Shown: positions 27,034 to 36,727 of the stretch, one piece after another
Position numbering within the stretch: position 1 is the stretch's first letter
How the letters are laid out: each line of letters starts with the position of its first letter
Source of the DNA: PALSA-1006 sp963733265
Lineage (GTDB): Bacteria; Pseudomonadota; Gammaproteobacteria; Burkholderiales; Gallionellaceae
Length of the DNA stretch: 64,000 nucleotides
Assembly: GCA_963733265.1 (NCBI GenBank)
Contig: CAVTCF010000006.1
Location: 1-64,000 of the forward strand
Direction of reading: 5' to 3'
Program-made: the position numbers and the translations under genes
The notes under the pieces: model-generated
What the model was told of the DNA's origin: nothing
The model's input: the letters and a program-made list of their open reading frames with translations, nothing else
The model's database searches: none

Positions 27034-30000
27034 ATGTCTCAAATGTCCGACGATCATAATCAGCCGCAGCCGGTTTCAGCACCGCCGCCAATTGCCCCGA
27101 AAAAATTCCTGACCAATCAGGGCGACAACACCTTGAGCAAGCGGCTGGAGAAAATTCTGCCGCAGACGCATGACTTCGATTGCCTTGTCGGGTATTTTTT
27201 TATCAGCGGATTTTTCCGGCTTTACCCTGCGCTGGAGTCGGTAACAAAAATCCGTATTCTCATTGGCCTGATGAATGAACAGGTCATACATGGCTTGATC
27301 CAGATTACCAAAGACACACCGGAAGAAAATCCCCCGTCCACTGCCGAGGTTAAAAATACCTTTGGCGGGATGCTGCGCAAGGAATTGGTTGAGGCACAGG
27401 ATACGCTTGCCATTGAGACCGGCATCCAGAAATTTATCGAGTGGATTCGTTCCGGCAAGCTGGAGGTAAAGCTGTATCGGGAGCAGAACATCCACGCCAA
27501 GATTTACATCATGACCCCAGAACAGGCAACGCCCGATGTGCATCACGGCTACGTTATTACCGGGTCAAGCAATTTGTCCCACAGCGGGCTGGAGGGCAAT
27601 CTGGAGTTCAATGTCCTACTCAATGAACCGGAAGAGCATGACTACGCGCTGCATCGTTTCAACGAACTGTGGGCGGATGCCGTGGATGTGAAAGATGTCC
27701 ATGACACCATTATTGATACAGTGGAAAAAGAATCGCCCTTTGCTTTTTTCACCCCGCACGAACTCTACCTCAAGTTTTTGGCGGAATATTTCCGCGATTA
27801 TCTGGGCGACCGTTCCAAGCTGACTATGGGCATGCTGCCGCCTTCTTTCAAGAAGCTGCAATATCAGGAAGATGCCGTATTCACTGCGCACCAAATGCTT
27901 AAATCCTACGGCGGCGTATTCATTGCCGACGTGGTGGGCTTGGGTAAAACCTATATGTCGGCATTGCTGGCGCTACAGCTTGATGGCCGCTGTCTGGTCA
28001 TTGCACCGCCCAGCCTCCTTGATGAAACCAGCCCCGGCTCATGGCGTAACGTGTTTCGTGACTTCGGCATCCCCGGTCACAAGTGCGAGTCTATTGGCAA
28101 ACTCGAAGAACTCTTGGAACAAGGTGTTGAGAGCTACAAATACGTCTTCATTGATGAATCGCACCGCTTCAAAGGCGATTCGACCCAGCGTTACGAATTG
28201 CTCACGCGCATTTGCCAGAACAAGGGCGTGATTCTGGTTTCCGCCACCCCATACAACAACACGGTTGACGACATCTACAGCCAACTGAAACTATTCCAGC
28301 CGCCCCGCAATAGCACCATCCCCGGCCTGCGCAATCTGGAAGCGTTTTTCGACACGCTGCGGAAACGCATCAAAGGTCTGCATCGTCTCGATGATGCCGA
28401 GGCATACATCGCGGCAGTCGGGCAAAATGCGCAAGAGCTTCGTGATCGAGTGCTCAAATACGTCATGGTCAGGCGCACCCGCAGCGAGATTGATAAGTTC
28501 TATGGCGACGACTTGAAGAAGCAGAATATCTGGTTTCCCCAAATTAACGATCCCGTCCCATTGCTTTATCAGCTCAACAAGACGGAAAGCGCCGTCTTCA
28601 CCAGCACCTTGGAGCGCATCACCAGCGCCGATTTCCATTGGGCGCGTTATCAGGCACTGAACCCGGACTATTACACCGGGCCGACCGAAGACCGCGCCGT
28701 GCAGGGGCAGCGCAACCTCGCCAAATTCATGAAAATCCTGCTGGTGAAGCGACTGGAAAGCAGCTTCCATGCTTTCAGGGAAACCCTTGACCGTTTCATC
28801 AAAACCCACGAGCTTGTTTTGCAGGCGCTGGATGATGGCTTTGTTTACACCAGCCAGAAGTATAGCCACAAGGTGCTGGAGTTCATGGAAGATGGTAACG
28901 ATGCCGCCATTGACGCGCTCATTCTGGCAGAGAAGGTAGAGAAGTTTCCTGCTGCGGAATTCACCCCCACTTTTCGCCAGCATGTGGCGTCTGACCTGGA
29001 TACTTTGCGTTCGATTAAGCAATCATGGGCAAGCGTCAAGCGCGACCCCAAGTGGGTGGAGTTTGAGCGCGAACTCACATCGCAGCCGGGCTTCAAAGAC
29101 GGGAAACTTATTATCTTTAGCGAATTTGCCGACACAGCCCGTTATCTGGCGGAACGCATCCAAAAGGAAGTTGAACCCAAGACCCTGCTGTTTAGCTCTG
29201 ACTCCAGCCCCGAACAGCGCCGCGACGTTATCGCCAACTTCGATGCCAACAGCAAAGGGCGCGGCGATTACCGCATCCTTGTCACCACCGACATCCTTGC
29301 GGAAGGTGTGAACTTGCATCGCTCCGCCACGGTCATCAATTACGACATCCCGTGGAACCCCAGCCGCATGATGCAGCGGGTTGGGCGCGTGAATCGCGTC
29401 GGCACCAAATTCAAAACCATCTTCACCTACAATTTTTTCCCTACTGACGAGGGAAACGATGAGATTGCCCTGACCGAATCCGCCAAATCCAAGATACACG
29501 CCTTCATCAAGTTGTTGGGCAACGATGCGCGCCTGCTGACAGGTGACGAGGAGATTTCCTCACACAACCTTTTCGACCGGATCAACACCAAGAAGGCCGC
29601 CGAAGGCGACGAGGCCGAGTCCAACAGCGAGTTGAAATACCTGCGCCAGATTCTCGATGTGAAAGAAAAACAACCTGAACTGTTCAAGCGCATTCTTTCC
29701 CTGCCGCGCAAGGCTCGCTCGACCCGATTGCACGCGCCTGAACCGGCCCCGGCGGATAAGCCGGATGCCGCACCTATGCCGGATCGCCCCGCCGTGATTA
29801 CCTATTTCCGCCAAGACCGGCTGGATAAATTTTTTCGTGCCCATGCCCATGCTGGCTTTGCCGAAGAGCTGGATTTTTTCACCACTGCCGAAATACTCGA
29901 AACCACGCCCGACGAAGCCAGACAGACTATCCAGCCGGAACAGTTCTATCCGCTATTGGATAAAAACAAGGCCGGATTTCAATACGCCACAACCCCAAAC

Positions 30001-30339
30001 ATCGAAAGCATCATGCCTGCAACGGCATCGGGCAGCGGCAACGAGGCGATTATTTTGAAGCGGATGCGAGCCAAAGATTTTCGCAACTGCGATGCGTACA
30101 AAGCGGAAGATAAAAAATTCATCAAACAGGTTGAGCAGATTGTTTCAGAAGGCCGGGTCGGCAAGCACACCGTGCGCAAGATCAAGGAGGCATTCGATAA
30201 AACCGATGCCCCACTGGAAATGCTGGCGATTATGCGCAAAGAAATTGCCGACCAATATCTACTGGGCACACCGCACAAAACGGACAGAAACGCATCGTCT
30301 GCGCCTCGGGAAGTGATTCTTTCCTCATACCTCCCTTAA
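27034..30339 (+). CDS. PLD-domain SNF2-like helicase (defence type)
   Basis: The protein has 1101 aa. The N-terminal phospholipase-D-like domain has HAKIYI (H154, K156) and GSSNLS (177-182). The superfamily 2 helicase has Walker A GLGKT (302-306), DESH (374-377), SATPYNN and the C-terminal motif VI MMQRVGRVNRVG. The C-terminal 300 residues are unassigned. Helicases of this build occur beside Eco57I-type methyltransferases in restriction-like phage defence loci, and such a methyltransferase gene follows after 15 bp. A TATAAT at 26994-26999 may be its -10 box, though no good -35 is seen. The partner gene is broken. Confidence 0.88.
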   Translation: MSQMSDDHNQPQPVSAPPPIAPKKFLTNQGDNTLSKRLEKILPQTHDFDCLVGYFFISGFFRLYPALESVTKIRILIGLMNEQVIHGLIQITKDTPEENPPSTAEVKNTFGGMLRKELVEAQDTLAIETGIQKFIEWIRSGKLEVKLYREQNIHAKIYIMTPEQATPDVHHGYVITGSSNLSHSGLEGNLEFNVLLNEPEEHDYALHRFNELWADAVDVKDVHDTIIDTVEKESPFAFFTPHELYLKFLAEYFRDYLGDRSKLTMGMLPPSFKKLQYQEDAVFTAHQMLKSYGGVFIADVVGLGKTYMSALLALQLDGRCLVIAPPSLLDETSPGSWRNVFRDFGIPGHKCESIGKLEELLEQGVESYKYVFIDESHRFKGDSTQRYELLTRICQNKGVILVSATPYNNTVDDIYSQLKLFQPPRNSTIPGLRNLEAFFDTLRKRIKGLHRLDDAEAYIAAVGQNAQELRDRVLKYVMVRRTRSEIDKFYGDDLKKQNIWFPQINDPVPLLYQLNKTESAVFTSTLERITSADFHWARYQALNPDYYTGPTEDRAVQGQRNLAKFMKILLVKRLESSFHAFRETLDRFIKTHELVLQALDDGFVYTSQKYSHKVLEFMEDGNDAAIDALILAEKVEKFPAAEFTPTFRQHVASDLDTLRSIKQSWASVKRDPKWVEFERELTSQPGFKDGKLIIFSEFADTARYLAERIQKEVEPKTLLFSSDSSPEQRRDVIANFDANSKGRGDYRILVTTDILAEGVNLHRSATVINYDIPWNPSRMMQRVGRVNRVGTKFKTIFTYNFFPTDEGNDEIALTESAKSKIHAFIKLLGNDARLLTGDEEISSHNLFDRINTKKAAEGDEAESNSELKYLRQILDVKEKQPELFKRILSLPRKARSTRLHAPEPAPADKPDAAPMPDRPAVITYFRQDRLDKFFRAHAHAGFAEELDFFTTAEILETTPDEARQTIQPEQFYPLLDKNKAGFQYATTPNIESIMPATASGSGNEAIILKRMRAKDFRNCDAYKAEDKKFIKQVEQIVSEGRVGKHTVRKIKEAFDKTDAPLEMLAIMRKEIADQYLLGTPHKTDRNASSAPREVILSSYLP

Positions 30340-30354
30340 GGAATTTCACCGCAA

Positions 30355-31371
30355 ATGGACAAGACCTCAGCCCAGCGTATCGTTCGCGAAACCTTCAAGG
30401 TAGCGTTCGACAAGAAACGCTACCGTGACTTCATCAATGAACTTTGCAACGGTTTTGATGAAACAAAAGACATTTCCTCAATGCGCATACCCGATGCGTT
30501 TTCCGACCATATCAAGAGTTGCCAGCGGCTTGGCACCTTTGAATCCACCGATGGCGAATTGGCAGACGTGCTCATCGTCCACCTTACCGAATCATTCAAG
30601 CTGGAACGCACCCGCACCGCCTTGCGTGATTTTGTCGCCCACAAACTCAAGCGCGATGAGAGCTACAAGGAAGCGGGCCTAGTCGCCTTCGTTGCGCCCG
30701 ATTCTCAGTCATGGCGCTTTTCCTACGTCCGCATGGAGTATGAGACCAAGCGCGACCCGGAGACCGGCAAGATCAAAACGGAAGAGCGCCTCACCCCTGC
30801 GCGCCGCTTTTCCTACCTCGTCGGCGTAGACGAGGAATGCCACACTGCCCAAAGCCGATTTCTGGCATTGTTGCAAAACACCGCCGACAAACCCACGCTC
30901 GCCCAAATCGAGAATGCTTTCAGTGTCGAGTCGGTCACCAAAGAGTTTTTCGGCGAATATGCACGACTGTTTGTAGCCACCGAGGCCGCGCTGGCCGCAT
31001 TGGTGGAAAAAGACCAAGCACTCCGCGACGACTTCACAGCCAAGCACGTTAATACCGCAGACTTCACCAAGAAATTGCTCGGCCAGATCGTCTTCCTCTA
31101 TTTCATTCAGAAGAAGGGCTGGCTCGGTGTAGCCAAGGGCGGCAAATGGGGGGATGGCCCGCGCAACTTTTTGCGCCAGTTGGCTACCCAAGCCATCGAG
31201 AAAAAGCAGTGCCTGTTTAATGATGTATTGGAGCCGTTGTTTTACGACACCCTTGCCACGGATCGCGGCCATGAGGCATGGTGCGAACCTTTCCAATGCC
31301 GCATCCCGTTTCTCAATGGCGGACTGTTTGAACCCTTGGCCGGATACGATTGGGAGAATATTGCTGCCTGA
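30355..31371 (+). pseudogene. Eco57I-type DNA methyltransferase, N-terminal fragment
   Basis: The protein has 338 aa. The sequence matches the N-terminal region of large (about 1200 aa) class I methyltransferase/endonuclease proteins partnered with PLD helicases: MDKTSAQRIVRETF, then LIVHLTESFKLERTRTALRDFVAHKL, LTPARRFSYLVGVDEECHTAQS and GQIVFLYFIQKKGWLGV. It stops just after NGGLFEPLAGYDW, where full-length relatives continue into the SAM-binding domain. No catalytic motif (NPPY) is present. From about 31358 the DNA encodes an unrelated kinase remnant, so a deletion removed the rest. Without this subunit the system should not methylate. Confidence 0.85.
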
Positions 31372-32440
31372 AACACTAGAACCAGCATGGCTGATTGAAA
31401 TAGGGTTGAAAGCCATTCACCCCGAGGCAGAGTTGCGTTTTCAGTCTGCCGCAGAGATGGCAGCGGCGCTTCGGATTCAGCATGTGCCCATCAGCATCAA
31501 CCGAGAAGTATTGAAAGCACACAGGGCTGTTATTGCAGGGGAGAAAGCACTGAAACGGTCAGCCTGGCGGTCGGCAGAACGCCACGCGCTCGTGGCGTTG
31601 AATCTCAGCCCGCGACTTCCTAGCGCACTATTGCTTGCCGGTCGTATCAACTTGATGCTCCACAAAACAGAAGAAGCCTATGAAACGCTCAGATTAACGC
31701 AAGAGGGTGCGAGCCAATATCTTGCTGGTATGGAGATGGGCTGGCTCCATTTGCAGCGGGGCGATTTGCCAAGGGCACTCTCTACACTCAATGATGAGGT
31801 CACGCGAAACCCATTGAATTTTGAAGCGCATTGCTTATTGCTTGAATGCTACTGGCAGGCGGGGCGATACGATGAGATGAAACGAGTAGCTGACATTTTG
31901 TTTGAAGAAGGATGTGGGAGTGACGCTTTTCAGAATGCGCGCCTTTTAGCACGTTTGGGGCTGCAAGAACTTAGCCGTACATGGCTTGAAAAAGGCATCG
32001 ATAAAGGCACTAACAACCCTTTCGAGGAATACAACGCAAAAGTGGCTCTCGACGGCGCGGAAAGGCTTGGGGGTTTGAACAATATGCTTGAGAAGCTGGT
32101 ATTTGAGGACTTTCGTTTTGGATTGCCCGCAGCCAAAAAATCAGCCAACACCATCATTTTAGAGATGGGGGAAAGAATCCTGCGAACGTCCGAAAAACTC
32201 ATCTCAATCGGCAATCTTCCTGAGAACACATTTCGTCTGCAAGATCCCACGATTAGCAGGCGTCACGCCGTTATCGTGAACACAGCTAACGAGGTCTGGA
32301 TTTATGACCTGCACAGCACCATCGGCACTTGGACAGATGGAGTGCGAGTCGAACGCAAGCGGATATTGATGGGGGTTCACGATGTCTTGATTGGAAATGT
32401 CGCGATTCGTGTACGTGCCAAAGATGATCTTATTGCATAA
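31358..32440 (+). pseudogene. Ser/Thr kinase-TPR-FHA protein, C-terminal fragment
   Basis: After the deletion point the frame reads WLIEIGLKAIHPEAELRFQSAAEMAAALR, the last helix of a Hanks-type kinase domain. About 200 residues of TPR-like helices follow (RNPLNFEAHCLLLECYWQAGRYDEM). A C-terminal FHA domain is present (LQDPTISRRHAVIV, YDLHSTIGTWTDGVRV). FHA domains bind phosphothreonine, so the intact protein would be a self-recognising kinase. The catalytic domain is missing. The open frame extends back to 31154, but that part is an out-of-frame reading of the methyltransferase. An internal ATG at 31457 could start a TPR-FHA protein. Confidence 0.8.
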
Positions 32441-32541
32441 GACTGGTGTGTGGCAGATTGGTTTTGTTGCAGTGAATCTGGATTACGACGGCAGGAAGAA
32501 GCGTATGCCCCTCGACTTCCTTGATGCGGCGTGGCCGTTCT

Positions 32542-33747
32542 TTAATTAACGGGGGCAGTGGGCGTTGTTTTTGATGCGCCAGATGGGTGGGGTAACATGT
32601 TTGTGACTCTATCCTCTTCAGCAGGCTCAAGATTCTTTTCTTGCTCTTCGGCTCCCGGCGATTCTCCACTCAGCGCTTTGCGTTCTGTATCGCGCTTTTC
32701 CAACTCTTTCTCCCAATAGTCAGCAAGTTTTCTTAGGTGAGCCACATGGTACTCAGGCACCTCGCCAAACAAAGGGTCTTTGCTGCCCAGAATAAAAGGT
32801 TTGATAACGTGACCGCCTGTTTTTGCGATGAACCGTTCGCAGAACTCCTTAACCTCGTTTGCGCCGATGGATTCGACTTTGCTGATAGTGTCTTCAATTT
32901 CGATAAGGGCATCGTCGTTCGCAGTATCGATCCAGAAAAATGGATAGTCGGAACCGTCAAACACCCCCTTTAATGGCACACGTCCATCGTAGTGAAACTG
33001 GAGTTTTTTGAATGGGAAATGTTCGTCATTCGGCTGGTTAACTGTTGCATGAGCCAACAACAAAGCCAAATCTACCGTAATAGCCATCTTGCGTGCAGAT
33101 GCGAGCGTGGCAACACGGAATCCAGTATCGACCGATGGGCCAATGAAATCACGAAATCCTTGCGGCGAGTCTTTACCGTAGTAATCCCTTAGCAATATGA
33201 GGTTAGAAAGAATTGGATCGCCCTCGGCAATATCATCGCCCGGAACGGAAATTGACGGTCGCAAGATCACTTCGGCGTTGTTGACGGGAAAGCCCGCCAG
33301 CCATGCTGTAGCTTTCAGGTCAAGCATGGGGAATTGCGATTTCATTACGCCACGATGCTTGTTGATTGCATCAACCCAAGCACGAACGGTAATCAGAGCC
33401 TCGCGATAATCAGATAGTGTCTTAACGTAGAGCAGCTCATCACCTGCCGCTTTCCATAGCTCCGGCGGTTCACCCCTCGGCCATTGAAATTCACTTTCTG
33501 CTGTGCGGGATAGGTGTGTCCATGCCGCTGAAAAAAGCCGCTCAATTTCGCGGTAAAAACTGGCAATGGGTGAAAACCACGGCTCTGCTGGCAAATCGCC
33601 AGTCGGATCGTGCTTGTGTGATTTGCGGTCTTTTGCGGTCGCCTGCTTAAACGCGGTGGAATTAACAATGTCAACGCTTAAGAATAGGCGTAACTTTGGC
33701 TTTAGAAAGGCTGGGAGGTTACTGATAAATTCGCTGTCGCAACTCAC
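32542..33747 (-). CDS. Class III nucleotidyl cyclase-like protein (Pycsar PycC-like)
   Basis: The protein has 401 aa. LFLSVDIVNSTAFK (Asp26) and WKAAGDELLY (Lys99, Asp103) match the two metal-binding aspartates and the base-contact lysine of class III cyclases. GPSVDTGFRVATLASARKM (a D-x-x-x-R in place of the usual N-x-x-x-R) follows. The last 70 residues are charged and look disordered. The same fold makes cCMP or cUMP in Pycsar defence. The start is GTG overlapping the stop of the ImmA/IrrE gene (GTGA), so the two are coupled. No effector with a cyclic-nucleotide-binding domain was found beside it. Activity and product are inference. Confidence 0.7.
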   Translation of the reverse strand: MSCDSEFISNLPAFLKPKLRLFLSVDIVNSTAFKQATAKDRKSHKHDPTGDLPAEPWFSPIASFYREIERLFSAAWTHLSRTAESEFQWPRGEPPELWKAAGDELLYVKTLSDYREALITVRAWVDAINKHRGVMKSQFPMLDLKATAWLAGFPVNNAEVILRPSISVPGDDIAEGDPILSNLILLRDYYGKDSPQGFRDFIGPSVDTGFRVATLASARKMAITVDLALLLAHATVNQPNDEHFPFKKLQFHYDGRVPLKGVFDGSDYPFFWIDTANDDALIEIEDTISKVESIGANEVKEFCERFIAKTGGHVIKPFILGSKDPLFGEVPEYHVAHLRKLADYWEKELEKRDTERKALSGESPGAEEQEKNLEPAEEDRVTNMLPHPSGASKTTPTAPVN

Positions 33748-34277
33748 TCAAGACCCAATGCCTTTGCACGTACTGACGCAGCGGTTAGAGATACCTTAAA
33801 TTGGGCAGCGACGACATAAATATCGCCATTAGCTGCTTGGTAGGATTCCTTGAATTGGGTGGAAGGCATTAGGAACGAGGCTGCAAACCAGTTAGCCTCA
33901 TATTCTGTCCGATCCGCACCATAACGCGCTGCCTGCATGGGGCCAAGCTTGGTGTCTGCGGAAAGCCGATAGAGGTAGTGAAGGACGTAATGCCCAATCT
34001 CGTGACAGATGGTGAATCGGTCTCGATCTTGAGAGGTATGCATCCCCAGAAAAATTTCAAATTCGCCTTCTTTTTCTACACGTATCGAACCGGATGCGCT
34101 GTTATCCAGCTCCCAAAAATCTTGATAAGTAACCTTGCCACCAATGCGCTCGACAATTGGCTCTAGGTCAGAACCGGCTACATAGCCAATTTGCGCCGCT
34201 ATTCTTTCTGCAAGCGATGAGACTGATTGCTTCGTCAGAAGCGACGCAATAGGTGGGCTATACTTTTGCTCAGGCAT
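33744..34277 (-). CDS. ImmA/IrrE (M78) metallopeptidase
   Basis: The protein has 177 aa from ATG 34277 (MPEQKYSPPI); a TTG 18 bases earlier is possible. Zinc motif HEIGH is at residues 92-96 and the third ligand probably lies in EYEANWFAASFLMP. Proteases of this family cleave repressors to switch on mobile-element or stress genes. No XRE repressor gene is beside it; instead it overlaps the cyclase-like gene by four bases, so the cyclase or a regulator elsewhere is its likely partner. Confidence 0.88.
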   Translation of the reverse strand: MPEQKYSPPIASLLTKQSVSSLAERIAAQIGYVAGSDLEPIVERIGGKVTYQDFWELDNSASGSIRVEKEGEFEIFLGMHTSQDRDRFTICHEIGHYVLHYLYRLSADTKLGPMQAARYGADRTEYEANWFAASFLMPSTQFKESYQAANGDIYVVAAQFKVSLTAASVRAKALGLE

Positions 34278-34620
34278 ATAGTTATTTACAATCAAATGTT
34301 ACGCGCCAGAATTTGCGCGGAAAGGTAACAAATTTTTACAGCAGAATCAAGAGGTGTAACGCGAACCAGACGCACACTATACTTGAGAGTCTTGCTCCCC
34401 GTAGCACTTTTTGACCCATCCCTGTTTGGCAAACAGCCGTAATATTTTTCGTCAAGCCTTATTTGCGGAAAAAGTTTCTGGGTTCCAAAATCGTCCGCGT
34501 ATGTGTCGGCTGTTCCTGAATGTTTTTCTACATCAAGCCCGCTGCCTACCCCCCCCTCATGATGTATGGCGGTATACCTGTCAGAACTGGTAGGTTGGAA
34601 TGTGCTATTTTTCGCTTTGA

Positions 34621-34639
34621 TGCTAGCCCGGTGCTAGCC
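34621..34639. repeat. Tandem TGCTAGCC repeats, possible integrase arm site of the left element
   Basis: TGCTAGCC at 34621-34628 and 34632-34639, 11 bp apart, lie 39 bp left of the tRNA att core. The position mirrors the GGTTTACCCATG pair 46 bp left of the other core (59360-59384), but the sequence differs. This suggests a different integrase. Confidence 0.5.
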
Positions 34640-34649
34640 AGCAAAGAAA

Positions 34650-34678
34650 AAGGGGTCAGGCTATTAACCTAACCCCTT
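34650..34678 (-). terminator. Terminator downstream of tRNA-Arg fragment, left att
   Basis: AAGGGGTCAGG (34650-34660) pairs with CCTAACCCCTT (34668-34678) with one mismatch and a 7-base loop. On the minus strand it is followed by TTTTTC. It sits directly after the tRNA 3' half. Confidence 0.75.
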
Positions 34679-34730
34679 GATTTATTGGTGCGCCCGAAGA
34701 GATTCGAACTCCTTACCCCTTGGTTCGTAG
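34679..34730 (-). other. att core, 3' half of tRNA-Arg(ACG), left copy
   Basis: Read on the minus strand, 34730-34686 runs from the anticodon loop CTACGAA through the T loop (GTTCGAATC) to the acceptor and CCA. The 5' half of the tRNA is absent. The 52-bp block is repeated directly at 59431-59482 with one difference. It is an attachment site left by tyrosine-recombinase integration. Confidence 0.88.
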
Positions 34731-34884
34731 CAAGTTAAATAACACTTTCCCCCTAAAATACTATCGGACAGTTTCGGACATTGCCGGATAGTAAATAATC
34801 AATTAAATCTAGTTGTTATCTATTAATATTGGGCGTATAGTTCGTCCAATACGGTGCGACTAGATTCTATAACAGCCGCTTTCC

Positions 34885-34909
34885 GGTTTACCCATGGGTT
34901 TACCCATGA
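34885..34909. repeat. Integrase arm-type repeats, left end
   Basis: Two tandem copies of GGTTTACCCATG plus one base, identical over 25 bp to 59360-59384. They overlap the first possible start codon of the integrase. They probably bind the integrase N-terminal domain. The DNA between the core and this site (34731-34884) also holds an imperfect inverted pair TACTATCGG...CCGGATAGTA and no gene. Confidence 0.75.
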
Positions 34910-34929
34910 GAATTCGACGGGGGTTTGAT

Positions 34930-36348
34930 ATGACAAGGTATCCGAGGGGCAAAAAGGGCGGCAAGTGGACAATTAAAGAGCTGGATGCGGTCAAGGCGGA
35001 ATGGAAAGGCGACACGTTGAATGATGGCGGCGGGCTGTCTGGCGAAGTCCGTGTTAATTCCGATAATGTGTCTATTGTGTTTCGCTGCGCTTTCAAGTGG
35101 CAGGGCAAAGTGACTTGGCATTATTGCGGCACATACCCGACTAGGGACATGGCGGCAATTCGTGAGGAGCGCGATAAAGCGCGTGACTTGGTCAAGTCTG
35201 GCATTGATCCACGCGCCAACAAGGTCGCGGCCAGAATCGAAGCGCGGGCCGGTGTTGATGAAACCATTCGTGCCGACGAGCAAAAGCGCACCGAAGCCCT
35301 CACCTTCAACGATCTCTACAAGGTATGGATCAAGGATGGCGTGAACCGCAGCGACGGCAACAAATACATTACCCAGTCATTCGGCAAGCACGCCATTCCG
35401 GTGCTGGGCAATATCGAGGTGCGGCATTTAACCGAGAATCATTTGCGGGATGTTTACCGGGCAATCATCGCCGCAGGCAAAACAGCCACGGCGGTCGAGC
35501 TATCCAAGGACATCGGGCAGATGTTGCGCTGGGCGGAAAAGCGCAAACCTTGGCGCGCCTTGCTGATCGACGGCAATCCCGCCGAGCTGGTAGACATCAA
35601 ACAGCTCGTCCCGAACGATTACACCAAAGAGCGCAAGCGGCAATTGAGCATTGAGGAAATCATCAAGCTGCAAACGACATTCGATACAACGGCACAAAAT
35701 TACGCGGACGCGCCACAAAAGATTGGCACTGAGCGCCCCCTGAAAAAGGAAGCGCAAATCGCTTTGTGGCTGTGCCTTGGGACTATTTGCCGCATTGGTG
35801 AATTGCTGATGACGGAATGGAAGCATGTCAATTTTGAACAGCGGACGTGGTTTATTCCGGCGGCGAATACCAAAGGTGAGCGCGGCAGAAAATGCGACCA
35901 GCTTGTTTATTTGTCCGACTTCACGCTCGATCAATTCAAACAACTGCATGTCCTGACGGGTGATAGCGAATGGGCTTTCCCGGCACGCTACAAAAAGGGA
36001 CACGTCTGCGAAAAGACCGTCAGCAAGCAGGTGGGCGACCGGCAGGTAAAATTCAAGAGCCGCACCCGCAAGCTGCAATGCCGGGTGGAAAATAACAGCT
36101 TGGTGGTGGGTGATGAGGAATGGACACCCCACGACTTGCGCAGAACCGGCGCAACGTTGATGCAGAAATTAAAAATCAGCCGCGAGGTGGTCAACCTTTG
36201 CCAGAACCATGTGATTGGCAGCAAAGTTGACCGGGTTTATTTGCTCGATGACTACGCCGATGAAAAGCGCGAGGCGTGGAATAAGCTGGGCGACAGATTG
36301 GAAGCGATTCTCAATGCCACCAATGTTGTCAGCTTGAAAAGTGCATAG
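34930..36348 (+). CDS. int: P4-type tyrosine integrase
   Basis: The protein has 472 aa from ATG 34930 (MTRYPRGKKGGKW), preceded by GGGGG; in-frame ATGs at 34894 and 34906 lie in the arm repeat. An N-terminal arm-binding DUF4102 domain is followed by a SAM-like core-binding domain and the catalytic domain with Arg288 (TICRIGELL), HDLRR (401-405), His427 and the nucleophile probably Tyr437 (VDRVYLLDDY). It should integrate the element into the tRNA-Arg 3' end and excise it with a directionality factor, for which the AlpA protein is a candidate. Confidence 0.92.
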   Translation: MTRYPRGKKGGKWTIKELDAVKAEWKGDTLNDGGGLSGEVRVNSDNVSIVFRCAFKWQGKVTWHYCGTYPTRDMAAIREERDKARDLVKSGIDPRANKVAARIEARAGVDETIRADEQKRTEALTFNDLYKVWIKDGVNRSDGNKYITQSFGKHAIPVLGNIEVRHLTENHLRDVYRAIIAAGKTATAVELSKDIGQMLRWAEKRKPWRALLIDGNPAELVDIKQLVPNDYTKERKRQLSIEEIIKLQTTFDTTAQNYADAPQKIGTERPLKKEAQIALWLCLGTICRIGELLMTEWKHVNFEQRTWFIPAANTKGERGRKCDQLVYLSDFTLDQFKQLHVLTGDSEWAFPARYKKGHVCEKTVSKQVGDRQVKFKSRTRKLQCRVENNSLVVGDEEWTPHDLRRTGATLMQKLKISREVVNLCQNHVIGSKVDRVYLLDDYADEKREAWNKLGDRLEAILNATNVVSLKSA

Positions 36349-36727
36349 CCACCGGCACGGCCACGCCACCTTCATTCGAGCGCGCCAACGGCACTGCACG
36401 CGACATGCAGGATATTGCGGGGTGGGTGGGGGCAAAAGCAAACACCCATACAACCGCCTGTGAGGGTGTCTGGCGGGCGCGAAAAACAAAGGCGTGGATC
36501 AGCCTGCGCCATGTGATCAAAGAATGCTTTGGAGCCGCCCTGCCCCCACTATCCCCCCATTCGCCGGTTGGTACTGCATGTATGGGCGCATCCCTATTTT
36601 TTTGGACGGGTACAGTTGCCGCCAGACGTGGTGGGATTGGCATGGGGGGGTAGGTGGCGGGTGTGATGCAGAAAAGAATTTAAGAACAGCCGATAGATAC
36701 GCGGCCAATTTTAGAAATCCGAAACTT
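36349..36727. other. Non-coding stretch after the integrase
   Basis: G+C-rich, with short G runs (G7 near 36645). Open frames here have no ribosome-binding site or natural composition. No gene or structure could be supported. Confidence 0.5.

Noticed and set aside
31154..31357. N-terminal extension of the TPR-FHA frame
   Set aside because: This part is an out-of-frame reading of the methyltransferase fragment; kinase similarity starts at about 31358.
34686..34730. tRNA-Arg gene
   Set aside because: Only the 3' half from the anticodon loop is present here and at 59438-59482; the D arm and acceptor 5' strand are missing.
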